This document shows, one piece after another, positions 18,101 to 26,143 of a DNA stretch of 64,000 nt. Made by a program: the position numbers and the translations under genes. Each line of letters opens with the position of its first letter. The first letter of the stretch is position 1. Below the pieces are notes generated by a model. That model did not search any database, was not told the origin of the DNA, and saw nothing but the letters and a program-made list of their open reading frames with translations. This DNA is from an uncultured Myxococcales bacterium (GTDB lineage Bacteria; Myxococcota_A; UBA9042; CAIXZC01): assembly GCA_903895725.1 (NCBI GenBank), contig CAITUV010000046.1:62001-126000 (forward strand), read 5' to 3'.

Positions 18101-21100
18101 CGGTCTTCCGCAAAGGCCGCCATCTCGAGGATCACCGACAGACGGGCCTCGGGCTCATCCAGCGAGTCCTTGTAGGCCTCCATGATGACGAGCAGCCGCT
18201 CCCAGTCGGCCCGCTCTTCCAGCAGCGGACGCAGGACCGAGTAGGCCTCCCGCTTGTCCTCGAGGGTCAGCACGATCCGCTCCAGCTCGTCCACCGTGGC
18301 CCCTTCCGTGGGGAAGCGGCGCAACGCCGTGCGGTACGTGGCAACGGCCTGGTGAACGTCGGTCAGCCGCTCCGAGTAGATCGAAGCGGTCTTCATCAGG
18401 ACCGGGTAGTGCTCCTGATCGGAGAGCAGCTCGAGCTTGTGCCGCAGGATGTCGAGCAGGGAGAGCCAGTCTTCCCGCTTCTCGTGCAGCGTCTCGAGGC
18501 GCAGCACCAGGTCGATGTCCAGCGGGTCGTTCGAGAAGAGCCCGTTGAGGACGTCGAACGCCTCCTCCAGCCGTTCCAGCCGGTCTTCGAGCACTTCGGC
18601 GCGGCGCAGCAGCAGGGCCTTGCGCTCGGTCGCATCGGCCGCGAGGGTTGCACGCCGCTGGAGGACCTGCTCCAGCTCTTCGAACCGTCCGGTCTCGGAG
18701 TACAGGCTCTCCAACCGCTCCAGCGCCGTGGCATCATCGTGCGAGAGCTGCAGAATCTCCTCGTACGCGGCAACGGCCTTGTCCGGCAGGCCCAGGTGCT
18801 CGTAGTAGGTGCTGCCCATCTCCATGAAGAGCGCCTTGCGATCCTCGATGTCCTGGGTCAGCCCGGCCTCGACGGCCAGCACCTCGACCAGCGCGGCATG
18901 CTTCTCGGAGGCCCGGTACAGGGCCCCCAGAGCCTGGACTGCCTCGATGTCGTCAGGCTGCGCTTCCATCACTTTGCGGAAACAGGCCACGGCCGTATCC
19001 CCGTCGCCCAGCTTGTCCCGGGCCACGGTCGCCTGAACCCGCCACATCTGGGTCCGCTGAGGGCAGTCCTCCATCTGCCGCGTCTCCTCGTCGATCACGA
19101 GGAACAGCTCCTCGAAGTTGCCGAGGTTCTCGGACAGCAACAGAAGCCGCGTCAGGACGTCCTCGTCCTCCGGTGCCATCGCCAGGGCGATCCGGGCGTT
19201 CTCGAACGCTGCGGTGAGGTTGGCCAGCTCTTCTTCATAGATCCTCGCGATCTCCTTCTGAATCCCAAGCTGGGTGAACGCATCCTCGACGAATCCCTTG
19301 CGGAGAGACAGGAGCTCGATGAGGCGCTCCCACCGTGCCGTGCGGCGGGCGTAGGCCTCCAGGAGGTCGAGCACCCGAAGTGCGATGTCTCCGTCGATGT
19401 TGCGCTCGAGCATCTCGACGGCCTTCTCGCACATCGGGTCGATGCGGAGCACCGTGTCGAGCAGGTCGACCATCCCCTCGGGGCTGGCGAGCTTCTGTTC
19501 CTGGAGCTCTGCCATGCGGAGCAGGAGGGCCACGCGGGCGGCATCATCCTTGGCCAGGTGTCCGGCGGCCTCGAGGATGCGGAGCAGGTCACCCCACTTT
19601 TCCTGGACGGAGTACAGCTCGTCCAGCAGGGCCAGTGCCTCTTCGTTGGCCGGGTCGCTTTCCAGGATCTCTTCGCCCGTCTTGGAGGCCTTGTCGAGGT
19701 CGTTGAGGTGGTCGCGGCACAGGGCCGCGATCTCGAACATCACCGAGATGCGTCCGGCGGCATCGGTCTCGAGCTCCTTGCGGGTCTCGTAGATACCGAG
19801 CAGGCCGGCCCAGTCCTCCTCCTCGAACGCGATGCCCTGGAGGGCGGCCAGGCTGGCTCCGTCGCCCGGCGCATCTTCGAGCACCTTGCGGTAGAGTGCC
19901 TTGGCCGTGCCGCGGTCCGAGAGGTTCAGGTGGTAGATGCCGGCCGCGGCCCGCATCACCTCGTGGCGGTATTCGAAGTTGCCGATGAGCTCCACGATCT
20001 CGCCGTACAGCTCGACCACCGTGGACCAGGCATCGAGCTGGCCGGCCAGATCCTCGAACTGCTCGCGCAGCGACGGATCCTCGGGCTGGAGGAGCAACAG
20101 GCGACGAACCGTGAGGAACGCGGCCTGGTTATTGTCCACCTCGATGTACAGCACCCGCAGCCGGGACAGGAGATCGATGCGGTCCGCCGGGCTCTCGGTC
20201 CACTTCAGCTCGATTTCCAGGGCATCGGACAGCCGTGCACGGTCCTCCCGAAGCTCATAGACCGTCTGCAGGGCCCGCGCCACCCGCAGCTGCACCTGCT
20301 CGTTCCCGATGAGCTCTTCCAGGAGCGTCACCGAGCGGGCATGCTCCGGCTCCACGTGCAGCGCCTCGATGTAGCGGCCCACCGCCACCTCGACGTCCTC
20401 GTGCACGCTGAAGTGCAACATGCCGATGTCCACCAGCAGGTCGGCCAGCTCCATCCCCCGGGGCTGCAGTGCGGCCAGCCGGGACTCCAGGGCGTCGAGC
20501 AGCTCCCCGTAACGCTGCTCCCGGTGGAGCACGTCGCACAGGTGGTCGTACGCCGACGGAAGGGACGGGAACTCGGCAATCAGCATCCCGTAGGCACGAA
20601 CCGCACCGTCCGCGTCCTGCAGCTTGACCTGGCACACTTCGCCAAGCTGCAACAGAATCTGCTGCCTCTCCTGCGGGGCCGATTCGAGGACCAGCTGTCG
20701 GTCCAGAATCTCGCGGTAACGTTCCCACTGTTCGCTGCGCTTGTAGATCCGGCCGAGCGCAGCCACCGCCACCAGGCTGGTTTCGTCGATGGCCAGCACC
20801 CGGGTATAGAACTCGGTGGCCGACTCGACGTTGTCGAGCTTGGTTTCCCAGATCTCGGCAATCCGCAGGAGGTAGGGGGCCTTGTCCCGGTCGTCTTCGA
20901 GGAGGTCCAGCGTCTGCTCCAGCACCGAGATGTAGGTCTCCCAGTTGTGCGAAGCCTCGGCCAGCCGCTCCATCTCGGCATGCACGTCGGACCGCGTGTA
21001 GTCGAGCTGGTAGGCGGAGACATAGGTGAAGAATGCCTCCTGCACCTGGTCCAGCTTGTGCTCGTGGATGTCGGCCTTGGAGAGCAGGAGATCCAGCCGC

Positions 21101-22866
21101 TCGGCCTTGGGCATGTCCTGCTTTTCCGCCAGGAGAAGCTCCTGGACCGAGACCAGCGGTTCCCAGCACTCCAGCCGCGGATACAGCTCGACGAGCTTCT
21201 GGGCCGCATCCACGTTCTGGGCATCCACCGAGAGGATCTCTTCGAGCGCTGCCCGGGCCTTGTCGTCCTTGCCGCCGGTCTCGCCATACAGATCGGCCAT
21301 CCGGAACAGCATCTGCACCTTGAGGAGCGGCTCCTCCTCCTCCTTGGCCATGGTTTCGAGCGTCCGAATGTGGTCGCCCGGATTGCCGTGCTTGCGGAAG
21401 AAGGCATCGATGGCCTCGAGATCCTTGGAGCGCACCAGGAGCTTCTTGAGCTCGGCTTTGGCGCGGAAGTTCTCGGCATCGAGCTCGAGCAGCCGATTCC
21501 ACGTGCCGGCCGCCTGGTCCATGTCCTGGACTCGCGTCGAGTAGATCGTGGCCAGCCGCTCCAGGAGCTGCTTCTTCTCATCCAGCCCCACCTGGCCAAT
21601 CCGCTCCTCGAGCAACCCGGCCACTCCCTCGAAATCCTTGCTCCGCTCGTACAGCGACATCAGCGAATCAAACGCCTCGCGGTCCTCCGGTGCCTCGACC
21701 CGCACTTCCTTCCAGAGGCCGATGCCCACCTCGGCTTCCCGCACGTTGTCCAACGCGAGCTTGGCCAGCTTGCGGAGCATCGTGAACTTCTCGTTGCCCG
21801 ACAGGAACGACAGCTCTCTGCGCGCAACCTCCACGAACTTGCCCCAGTCGCGGCGCTGCTCATAGAGGTGCTTGAGCTTGCGGATCACCTCGATGTCGTC
21901 CGGAGCGATCTCGAGCATCGCCTCGTAGCTGCGCATCGCCTCCATGGCATTGGAGAAGCGGACCTCCATGATCTCCGCAATCTCCTTGTGCAGGGCGTAG
22001 GCCTTGCGCGGGTCCGACGTCGCCTCCACCTGCCCCTTGAGGAGCTTGACCAGATCGGGCCACCGGCCGCTCGACGCATACTGTCCACACAGCTCTCGGA
22101 ACGCTTCGTCATTGTCCGGCTGCAGCTTGAGGATCGCCTGATAGGCGGCCGCAGCCTTGGCCTCCATCTTCAGATGATCCCGGTAAATCGGAATCAACTC
22201 CTGGTACAGAGCGATCTGCTCCTGCGCAGCGGAGGCAGGCAGTGACTCCGCCTTGAGGCGCAGCATCTCGGCCACCTGGTGCCACTTCCCCGTCTTGCGA
22301 TACAGGTGCACCAGCTCTTCGCCGGCCTCGGCATCGTCCGGGAGCTCCTTGCGGAGGGCCTGCCAGTAAGCGAGCGCCCGCTCCTCGTTTCCCTTCTCCT
22401 GGGCGAGCCGTGCCGCACGCCGCTTCGACTCGCTGGCGGGATCCGAGGCCCCCTCGGCCTGCGCTTCCTGCTGGAACAGCTGCTCGAGCTTGCGCCAGTT
22501 CTCCTTCTTCAGGAAGAACGTGACGTAGAAGTCGTGCAGGCTCGCAGCCAGGTCGGAATCGGCCGGCAACCGGCGGAAGAACATCTCCGCCATGTCTTCG
22601 TTGCGGATCCGGTCGAGGAAGACATGGCCGATCCGATAGACCACGTAATCGGAGATCGGTCCGGCTACCGACTTGGCCTTGAAATCGGCAGCACGCATCA
22701 GGTTGGCCACAGCCTCGTCGCTGGAGACGGCGGACAACACCGTTTCCAGGAACTCGTCGAACTGCTCCCGGGTTCCCTCCCGAAGGATTGGCTCCAGGTG
22801 GGTCTGGAAGGTTCGCGTGTCATTCGCATTGGCCTGCAGCGCTGCTCTGAGATCGTCCATTGCCAT
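12157..22866 (-). CDS. Giant TPR-solenoid protein with C-terminal M48-like domain
   Basis: 3569 residues, about 10.7 kb, with no frame break. The ATG at 22866 follows GAGGGG by five bases; a second ATG at 22860 is less well placed. There is no signal peptide or membrane segment, so it should be cytoplasmic. From about residue 120 to 3280 it is a chain of TPR-type helical hairpins of about 34-37 residues, many pairing a Trp-containing first helix (W-x-x-L/V) with a second of the A-x-x-x-Y/W-x-x-L-L type. The final 279 residues (3291-3569) differ. They read like a zinc-peptidase M48 fold: VYLSDRSFGIRIEA, ILIIGKDMLHGKSEKELAFLIAK, then VELTANHAGLLACLD where active enzymes have an E-x-x-A-D motif. 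The HExxH zinc site is replaced by AKNLTYFH (3419-3426), so peptidase activity is not expected. It is probably a scaffold; its partner is unknown. rsmI follows on the same strand. Confidence 0.9.
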   Translation of the reverse strand: MAMDDLRAALQANANDTRTFQTHLEPILREGTREQFDEFLETVLSAVSSDEAVANLMRAADFKAKSVAGPISDYVVYRIGHVFLDRIRNEDMAEMFFRRLPADSDLAASLHDFYVTFFLKKENWRKLEQLFQQEAQAEGASDPASESKRRAARLAQEKGNEERALAYWQALRKELPDDAEAGEELVHLYRKTGKWHQVAEMLRLKAESLPASAAQEQIALYQELIPIYRDHLKMEAKAAAAYQAILKLQPDNDEAFRELCGQYASSGRWPDLVKLLKGQVEATSDPRKAYALHKEIAEIMEVRFSNAMEAMRSYEAMLEIAPDDIEVIRKLKHLYEQRRDWGKFVEVARRELSFLSGNEKFTMLRKLAKLALDNVREAEVGIGLWKEVRVEAPEDREAFDSLMSLYERSKDFEGVAGLLEERIGQVGLDEKKQLLERLATIYSTRVQDMDQAAGTWNRLLELDAENFRAKAELKKLLVRSKDLEAIDAFFRKHGNPGDHIRTLETMAKEEEEPLLKVQMLFRMADLYGETGGKDDKARAALEEILSVDAQNVDAAQKLVELYPRLECWEPLVSVQELLLAEKQDMPKAERLDLLLSKADIHEHKLDQVQEAFFTYVSAYQLDYTRSDVHAEMERLAEASHNWETYISVLEQTLDLLEDDRDKAPYLLRIAEIWETKLDNVESATEFYTRVLAIDETSLVAVAALGRIYKRSEQWERYREILDRQLVLESAPQERQQILLQLGEVCQVKLQDADGAVRAYGMLIAEFPSLPSAYDHLCDVLHREQRYGELLDALESRLAALQPRGMELADLLVDIGMLHFSVHEDVEVAVGRYIEALHVEPEHARSVTLLEELIGNEQVQLRVARALQTVYELREDRARLSDALEIELKWTESPADRIDLLSRLRVLYIEVDNNQAAFLTVRRLLLLQPEDPSLREQFEDLAGQLDAWSTVVELYGEIVELIGNFEYRHEVMRAAAGIYHLNLSDRGTAKALYRKVLEDAPGDGASLAALQGIAFEEEDWAGLLGIYETRKELETDAAGRISVMFEIAALCRDHLNDLDKASKTGEEILESDPANEEALALLDELYSVQEKWGDLLRILEAAGHLAKDDAARVALLLRMAELQEQKLASPEGMVDLLDTVLRIDPMCEKAVEMLERNIDGDIALRVLDLLEAYARRTARWERLIELLSLRKGFVEDAFTQLGIQKEIARIYEEELANLTAAFENARIALAMAPEDEDVLTRLLLLSENLGNFEELFLVIDEETRQMEDCPQRTQMWRVQATVARDKLGDGDTAVACFRKVMEAQPDDIEAVQALGALYRASEKHAALVEVLAVEAGLTQDIEDRKALFMEMGSTYYEHLGLPDKAVAAYEEILQLSHDDATALERLESLYSETGRFEELEQVLQRRATLAADATERKALLLRRAEVLEDRLERLEEAFDVLNGLFSNDPLDIDLVLRLETLHEKREDWLSLLDILRHKLELLSDQEHYPVLMKTASIYSERLTDVHQAVATYRTALRRFPTEGATVDELERIVLTLEDKREAYSVLRPLLEERADWERLLVIMEAYKDSLDEPEARLSVILEMAAFAEDRLNAMERAFDLAAQALALAPGREGVMDLLERVARKAGMLEQAVEVYARVAGEGDGGPESVAMLMRKARILKDEIQDFERAVKEYQGLAELGVDRRVLEALDELYSLLERWTDLAAVLREEYDLAAALDEKLLFLFRLADVYEDNLSDAVKACEVIREAHLLDTTREDTLARLRRLFDEKVPDSDAAEMLENWYSANQRFDDVAAVLERRFALTEGTTDRLELAQKLINVFLSKLADQRKGLHYAGEALVLGPDDYASMDQLLRLCRETGMTEETVAFLQLARVRCEETEAYRNLGMETAALLNSVGRNDEAEQTLREVIERDEKFLPAWKALEQLFESLGRTQDHETVLVKLVELEEYDDDRIPLLLKLGRLRRDQLDNAATAIEAFSRVVSLDERNDEALNSLAALYEAGGMFEKLAETLTAMAELASEVDERISLLVRLALLFEDKLTDVDKAVSTWQQVLDWSPNDGMVLANLQRLFEFKEEWSSFVEMAEREAVLSTTQTDRRIDLRRSIARAALKHLDDAIQAQQNWEAVVEALPEDEEACAELRVLYRRNEDFIKLAMLLERLASNPQTFAERRVELWVELGRLKMDEAMDPDGAIRAWRQVLELTPQRLDAFEALERLYLESAKFEDVVSLLERKLELLSETSQRIALLDTVATVQEESLGRWQDAALTRLRILDLDPLLLAQYQKVADIYEAQQQWQPLSEVLLRRLEVEEDAAEKITALTRLAELYEDRLSDDRAALTVTRRALELAPGDLDLLDRGERLATRSELWEELREMWVATVPHLDDDRRQATKLKLGALLRDKLGRFEEAIAWFVRVTEENAEEEQALSSLVELYELVENWPKLADSLAKLAEVTSDFNRQIALYLRLGDVRFGKLTDHAGAQAAYNQVLELDPTEEKAVNALQGLYTETENWEKLVEILGVRASLHPEEDAQLKLIAGELLENRLSKPLDAAQLYDEIVTYDPSVSEAFARLERIYTEHEVWDRLVEAYEKRLSVTSEPEGRMDILRRLALLNESVLSNGEAAADFYQQILDVKADDREAINALERLYEEQGRFDDLVLVLRRAVQLAETVRAKVLYLEKVATICVEKLQDLTSAIMAYREILENDPAHVETLLRLEDLFSREGDWMEVLKVLELRQKIARDATEIVGFYLRKGDIYRDELLMPDKAREQYHMVLERIPDHADAIERLVGIYEEEEHWEKIIELLLAQARSIDSEERKARIFARMGLYMKDRLENLDGAVELFEAALERIPTLVEAVDPLADIYMAREQWEKAFPLLEMQRQLLEQSAPADVLASLYSKVARVSLSTGNRAKALEYFRKAYDMDPTNVETLDGLASLNFQQGNYEVAEAYYKGLLDRAGDALDNNRRNAIFRALGEIEMHLGRVESARDFFAKVLELQPRDKECLLDLANLMETHGDWEESVRYRRQLVNLIDDPMERWKALIGIGDVYREKMGNVDLAIRAYNEALEAQPYAKGALVKLLEIHINLKAYNEAINVLQHLVQVEDNPQKKAAFTFTIATIYREELKEAEMAVDYYEQTLDLHPEKFDAFRSIDELLTERKDWEALEGAYRKMVGRIRGKGLKQVEFALYKALGEIYRSRLRKTDMATSCYELAAKLNSEDVAVHEILAQLYELQGLDEKAVAEHRSLVALEPERIESYRKMAALFRRMNMEDDAFFAMSVLAMSNKLNDEEKEFFRGRRTPNLPIPRRSLDPTLWVRSVFSRAESVHVGEVFQTLYQAIGTFLEGRDPKELGLKKKDELDMSQKTIFTAVFNRVSQLLGIPAPKVYLSDRSFGIRIEATVPPILIIGKDMLHGKSEKELAFLIAKNLTYFHPMHVLAACYPPPVLKLFYQVALKHVQSEVQVDGGDSEQFKVLMQHLQKRMSPQLAATLANSINHFYSKGARPGVSRWLTGVELTANHAGLLACLDLEVAASVLRQESIAFSKLPPREKAKELVLYAVSEEFAEAREALSLKLS

Positions 22867-23027
22867 CGAATCCCCTCACTCCGATTGTGAATTTCGAAGC
22901 TGCCTGTGCCCCGCACGTGCGTCCCCGAGGTCAAGCTCTTATAGCACACGCCTCCTAAGAAAAAAAAGCAGTATTTCTCCAATCGCCCGCGCGAACGCAG
23001 CCATGCCGGGAAACCCCCCCTGCGCGG

Positions 23028-23056
23028 TTGACGGCACGATCCCCGGATGGTATGAA
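23028..23056 (+). promoter_or_regulatory. Candidate sigma-70 promoter of the parvulin lipoprotein gene
   Basis: TTGACG (23028-23033), 17-base spacer, TATGAA (23051-23056). Transcription would start about 15 bases before the ATG at 23078, just upstream of the ribosome site, so the leader would be very short. Confidence 0.5.
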
Positions 23057-23077
23057 ACCGCCCGCATGGAGGGTGTC

Positions 23078-24124
23078 ATGGGACTGAACCGAATCGTCGT
23101 GTGCGCGCTGGCAGCAGTGCTTCTTTCCGGGACCGGCTGTCGAAAGCAGAACGGAGCCAACGGCCCCACGCAGACCCCGCCCGCAAGGCCAGCTGAAGGC
23201 AGTGTCTCTCCCGGCGCACCGTCCGGTGCTGAGGCTGTCGCTCCCGCCGCGGAGCGGCCGGCCGATGCGGTGGCCCGCGTCGACTCCCTGTTCGTCCTCC
23301 GGGGGGAGCTGGATGCCCGGGTGCAGCACCTCACCTCCGGGCGAACCCTCGATGCGGCCGGCCAGGAGCGCCTCCGGCGCAAGGCCCTCGATGAGCTCGT
23401 GGAGCGCCGTCTCGTCGAGCTGGCGGCCCAGCAGGACGGGCTGACCGTCTCCAACGAGGAGGTCGAGGCCCTCGTGCAGGAGAGCATCAAGACCCGGGGC
23501 GGAGAGGAGAAGTTCGCCGCATTTCTGGAAAGGCAGGGGATGACCCGCGAAGCCTGGCAGGCCGAGAGCCGCTTCACCGCCCTGCGCCGCAAGCTTCGCG
23601 ATGCCCGCTTCCCGGTTGCCGTGTCCGACGAGGAGATCTCGGCCTACTACGGCAAGTATTCCCAGGCCGGCGGCAAGGGGGAGAAGGTCCGCGTCTCCCG
23701 CATCTTCCTGCCCGTGTCTGCAGACGCGGCCCCGGAGCAGTGGGCCGAGGCCGAGAAGTCCCTGGCCGCGATCCGGGCCGAGATCGAAGGCGGGCTCGCG
23801 TTCGACGAGGCCGCACGCCGATCCTCCAAGTGCCCCTACGCCAGGAAGGGGGGGGACATGGGCTTTGCCACCAAGGCCCGACGACCCGCCGATGTCTTCG
23901 CCCCGGCCTTCGGGATGAAGGTCGGGGAGATCGCCGGCCCCATGAAGGTCGAGAAGGGAGTCCAGATCATCAAGGTCACCGACCGGACCGAAGAGAAGGT
24001 CGGCACCTTCGAACAGGAGAAGGAGAACATCCGTCGCGTGCTGGAAGGACAGGCCCGCCAGCGGAACACGCGCAAGCTGGTCGATGGCCTCCAGAAGCAG
24101 TATCGGGTGGAGTATTTCTTGTAA
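23078..24124 (+). CDS. Parvulin-type peptidyl-prolyl isomerase lipoprotein (PpiC/SurA-like)
   Basis: 348 residues from the ATG at 23078, which follows GGAGGG; an ATG 12 bases earlier overlaps that site. The signal peptide MGLNRIVVCALAAVLLSGTGC ends in a lipid-attachment cysteine, although the residue three before it is Gly rather than the usual Leu. A Pro/Ala-rich linker leads to a SurA-type helical region (about 70-185) and a parvulin domain (about 190-320): VRVSRIFLPV, AIRAEIEGGLAFDEAAR, GGDMGF and VGEIAGPMKVEKGVQIIKVTDR. Such periplasmic chaperones help fold outer-membrane and secreted proteins. Lipid anchoring would keep it at a membrane. It is followed by tsaD after a G-tract spacer. Confidence 0.88.
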   Translation: MGLNRIVVCALAAVLLSGTGCRKQNGANGPTQTPPARPAEGSVSPGAPSGAEAVAPAAERPADAVARVDSLFVLRGELDARVQHLTSGRTLDAAGQERLRRKALDELVERRLVELAAQQDGLTVSNEEVEALVQESIKTRGGEEKFAAFLERQGMTREAWQAESRFTALRRKLRDARFPVAVSDEEISAYYGKYSQAGGKGEKVRVSRIFLPVSADAAPEQWAEAEKSLAAIRAEIEGGLAFDEAARRSSKCPYARKGGDMGFATKARRPADVFAPAFGMKVGEIAGPMKVEKGVQIIKVTDRTEEKVGTFEQEKENIRRVLEGQARQRNTRKLVDGLQKQYRVEYFL

Positions 24125-24128
24125 GGAC

Positions 24129-24171
24129 GGGGTTGGGGGTTGTTGGGGGTTCGGGGTTGGGGGCTAGGGGG
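24129..24171 (+). repeat. G-tract cluster, likely G-quadruplex
   Basis: Six runs of four or five G (24129-32, 24135-39, 24145-49, 24153-56, 24159-63, 24167-71) separated by 2-5 bases, mostly TT. The run fills the gap between the parvulin gene stop and the tsaD start on the sense strand. Any four tracts satisfy a G-quadruplex pattern in the transcript and the DNA. Confidence 0.75.
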
Positions 24172-24193
24172 AGGATTGAACCGGGGAGAGGGA

Positions 24194-25255
24194 ATGACGC
24201 AGCAGGGGACAAGGCACATCCTGGGGATCGAGTCGTCGTGTGACGAGACGGCTGCGGCCGTGGTCACGCAGGAGGGCAAGGTTCTCTCCAACGTGGTTTC
24301 GTCGCAGGTACCGCTGCATGCCCGCTACGGAGGCGTCATCCCCGAGATCGCATCGCGCAACCACCTGCTGGCCGTCGGCCCTGTCGTGGACAAGGCCCTT
24401 TCGGACGCCGGTGTCACGCTGGCCGACGTGGGACGCATCGCCGTGACGCGGGGCCCGGGGCTGGCCGGTGCGCTCCTGGTCGGCCTTCAGCACGCAAAGA
24501 CCCTGGCGTGGCTGCATGGGATCGAGCTCGTTCCCGTTCACCACGTGGAGGGACACATTACGGCCATCCTCCTGCAGGAAGGGGGGGAGCACCCCCACGG
24601 ACCGCTGGCGTTTCCCTACGTGGCGCTGGCGGTTTCCGGCGGCCACACCAGCCTGTATCTCGTCCGGGAGCCGGGATCCTACGGCCTGCTGGGCGTCACC
24701 CTGGACGACGCCGCCGGAGAGGCGTTCGACAAAGTGGCCCGCCTGCTCGGCCTCCCCTATCCGGGCGGCGTCCACATCGATCGACAGGCCCGGGACGGAA
24801 ACGCGGACGCCATCGCGTTTCCCCGCCCCATGCTGGCCGGATCCGGACGTCCGGACTTCAGCTTCTCAGGGCTCAAGACCGCAGTCCGCGTGTACGTCGA
24901 CCAGGCCGTTGCCGCGGGCCGGACGCTCCCCATCCCCGATCTCGCTGCCAGCTTCCAGGAAGCCGTCGTCGACGTGCTCGTCCGCAAGAGCCTCGATGCT
25001 GCCATCCGCCACGGTGCTTCGGATGTGGTCATCTCCGGCGGCGTGGCGGCCAACCGCCGCTTGAGGGAGAAGATCGTCACGGGGGCAGCAGCCGCCGGAG
25101 TCAGGGCGCACCTGACCCGCATGGCGTACTGCACCGACAACGCCGCCATGATCGCAGGGGCCGGACGTTACGGAACGCCCGTCTCCCGGTCCGCCATGCT
25201 GCGGCTCGAGCCTTTCGCCAGCGGCCAGCTCGCTCCCCCCGCCGAGGCTGCCTGA
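24194..25255 (+). CDS. tsaD: tRNA threonylcarbamoyladenosine synthase, TsaD subunit
   Basis: 353 residues; the ATG at 24194 follows GGGGAGAGGGA. TsaD (Kae1/YgjD) transfers the threonylcarbamoyl group to A37 of ANN-decoding tRNAs with TsaB and TsaE. Motifs: HILGIESSCDETAAAVV at the N-terminus, PEIASRNHL, the metal site HVEGH (117-121), ALAVSGGHTSLYLV and the C-terminal MAYCTDNAAMIA. Length is normal. It overlaps rsmA by one base (TGATG), so translation of the two is coupled. Two conserved RNA-modification genes together are typical of a housekeeping operon. Confidence 0.97.
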   Translation: MTQQGTRHILGIESSCDETAAAVVTQEGKVLSNVVSSQVPLHARYGGVIPEIASRNHLLAVGPVVDKALSDAGVTLADVGRIAVTRGPGLAGALLVGLQHAKTLAWLHGIELVPVHHVEGHITAILLQEGGEHPHGPLAFPYVALAVSGGHTSLYLVREPGSYGLLGVTLDDAAGEAFDKVARLLGLPYPGGVHIDRQARDGNADAIAFPRPMLAGSGRPDFSFSGLKTAVRVYVDQAVAAGRTLPIPDLAASFQEAVVDVLVRKSLDAAIRHGASDVVISGGVAANRRLREKIVTGAAAAGVRAHLTRMAYCTDNAAMIAGAGRYGTPVSRSAMLRLEPFASGQLAPPAEAA

Positions 25256-26049
25256 TGTTTGCGAAGAAATCGCTCGGGCAGAACTTCCTCTCGGACCTGG
25301 AGACCGCCCGCAAGGTAGTCGAAGCCGGCGGGATCACCCGGGACACGCCCGTGCTCGAAATCGGCCCGGGACGAGGCTTTCTGACCCGGTTCCTCGTCGA
25401 TGCCGGTGCTCGCATCACCGCCGTGGAGAAGGACAGGGAGCTCGCCGCCCTGCTGCCCGGCATGTTCCCCGGGGCCCCGCTGAACGTCATCGAGGCCGAC
25501 TTCCTGGAGCTCGACCTGGCACCGCTGGCGGCACTCAGGCCGGTGGTGGTGGGAAACCTGCCGTACTACGCGGCCATGCCGATCCTGATGAAGGTGCTCG
25601 AGCATGCCGGCACCTGGCCACGTCTGGTCTTCATGTTCCAGCTCGAGGTCGCCCGGCGGCTCACCGCTTCCGCCGGTACCCCGGACTACGGGGTGCCGAC
25701 GGCCGTCGTTTCCCTGACCCATTCCGCCTCGATCGTCCGTCGTATCTCCCCCGGGGCCTTCTTCCCCCGCCCCAAGGTGGAGTCGGCCCTGGTCCGCTTC
25801 CTTCCTCTCGATCAACCGCTCCTCGACCGCCCGGCCGATCGACTCGCATTCGGTGATTTCGTCGCGGCCTCGTTCCGCTTCCGGCGGAAGAAGGGGAGCA
25901 ATGCCCTCTCCCTCGGTACCGGGCTCGACCCGGCCACTGCAGCGGCCCACATGGAGCGGCTCGGCCTCGATCCCGGGGCCCGCCTGGAGGTGCTGTCGCC
26001 GACGGACCTGGTCCGCCTGTGGAAAGGCATCGCGGCTTCGGCCCGGTGA
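25255..26049 (+). CDS. rsmA: 16S rRNA (adenine1518/1519-N6)-dimethyltransferase
   Basis: 264 residues; the ATG shares its A with the tsaD stop. RsmA (KsgA) dimethylates two adjacent adenosines in helix 45 late in 30S assembly. Seen motifs: KKSLGQNFLSD at the start, SAM motif I LEIGPGRGFLT, acidic motif II AVEKDREL, catalytic NLPYY and the C-terminal FPRPKVESALVRF. The absence of extra domains and the normal length make the call safe. Confidence 0.97.
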   Translation: MFAKKSLGQNFLSDLETARKVVEAGGITRDTPVLEIGPGRGFLTRFLVDAGARITAVEKDRELAALLPGMFPGAPLNVIEADFLELDLAPLAALRPVVVGNLPYYAAMPILMKVLEHAGTWPRLVFMFQLEVARRLTASAGTPDYGVPTAVVSLTHSASIVRRISPGAFFPRPKVESALVRFLPLDQPLLDRPADRLAFGDFVAASFRFRRKKGSNALSLGTGLDPATAAAHMERLGLDPGARLEVLSPTDLVRLWKGIAASAR

Positions 26050-26089
26050 CGCGAGGCGGATATGCCACCGAATGATGTGCCACCGAATG

Positions 26090-26118
26090 TTGTCTCCCGC
26101 TGCTGCAGCGGTTAGAAT
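26090..26118 (+). promoter_or_regulatory. Candidate sigma-70 promoter
   Basis: TTGTCT (26090-26095), 17-base spacer, TAGAAT (26113-26118), 25 bases before the ATG of the cysteine-rich protein gene. It begins in the second copy of a short direct repeat (ATGTGCCACCGAATG-like) at 26061-26090. Confidence 0.5.
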
Positions 26119-26143
26119 GCCGTTGCTGTAACCGGAGGTCCGC

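Noticed and set aside
17068..22245. 1725-residue open frame on the plus strand
   Set aside because: Same reason: a second antisense shadow of the TPR gene.
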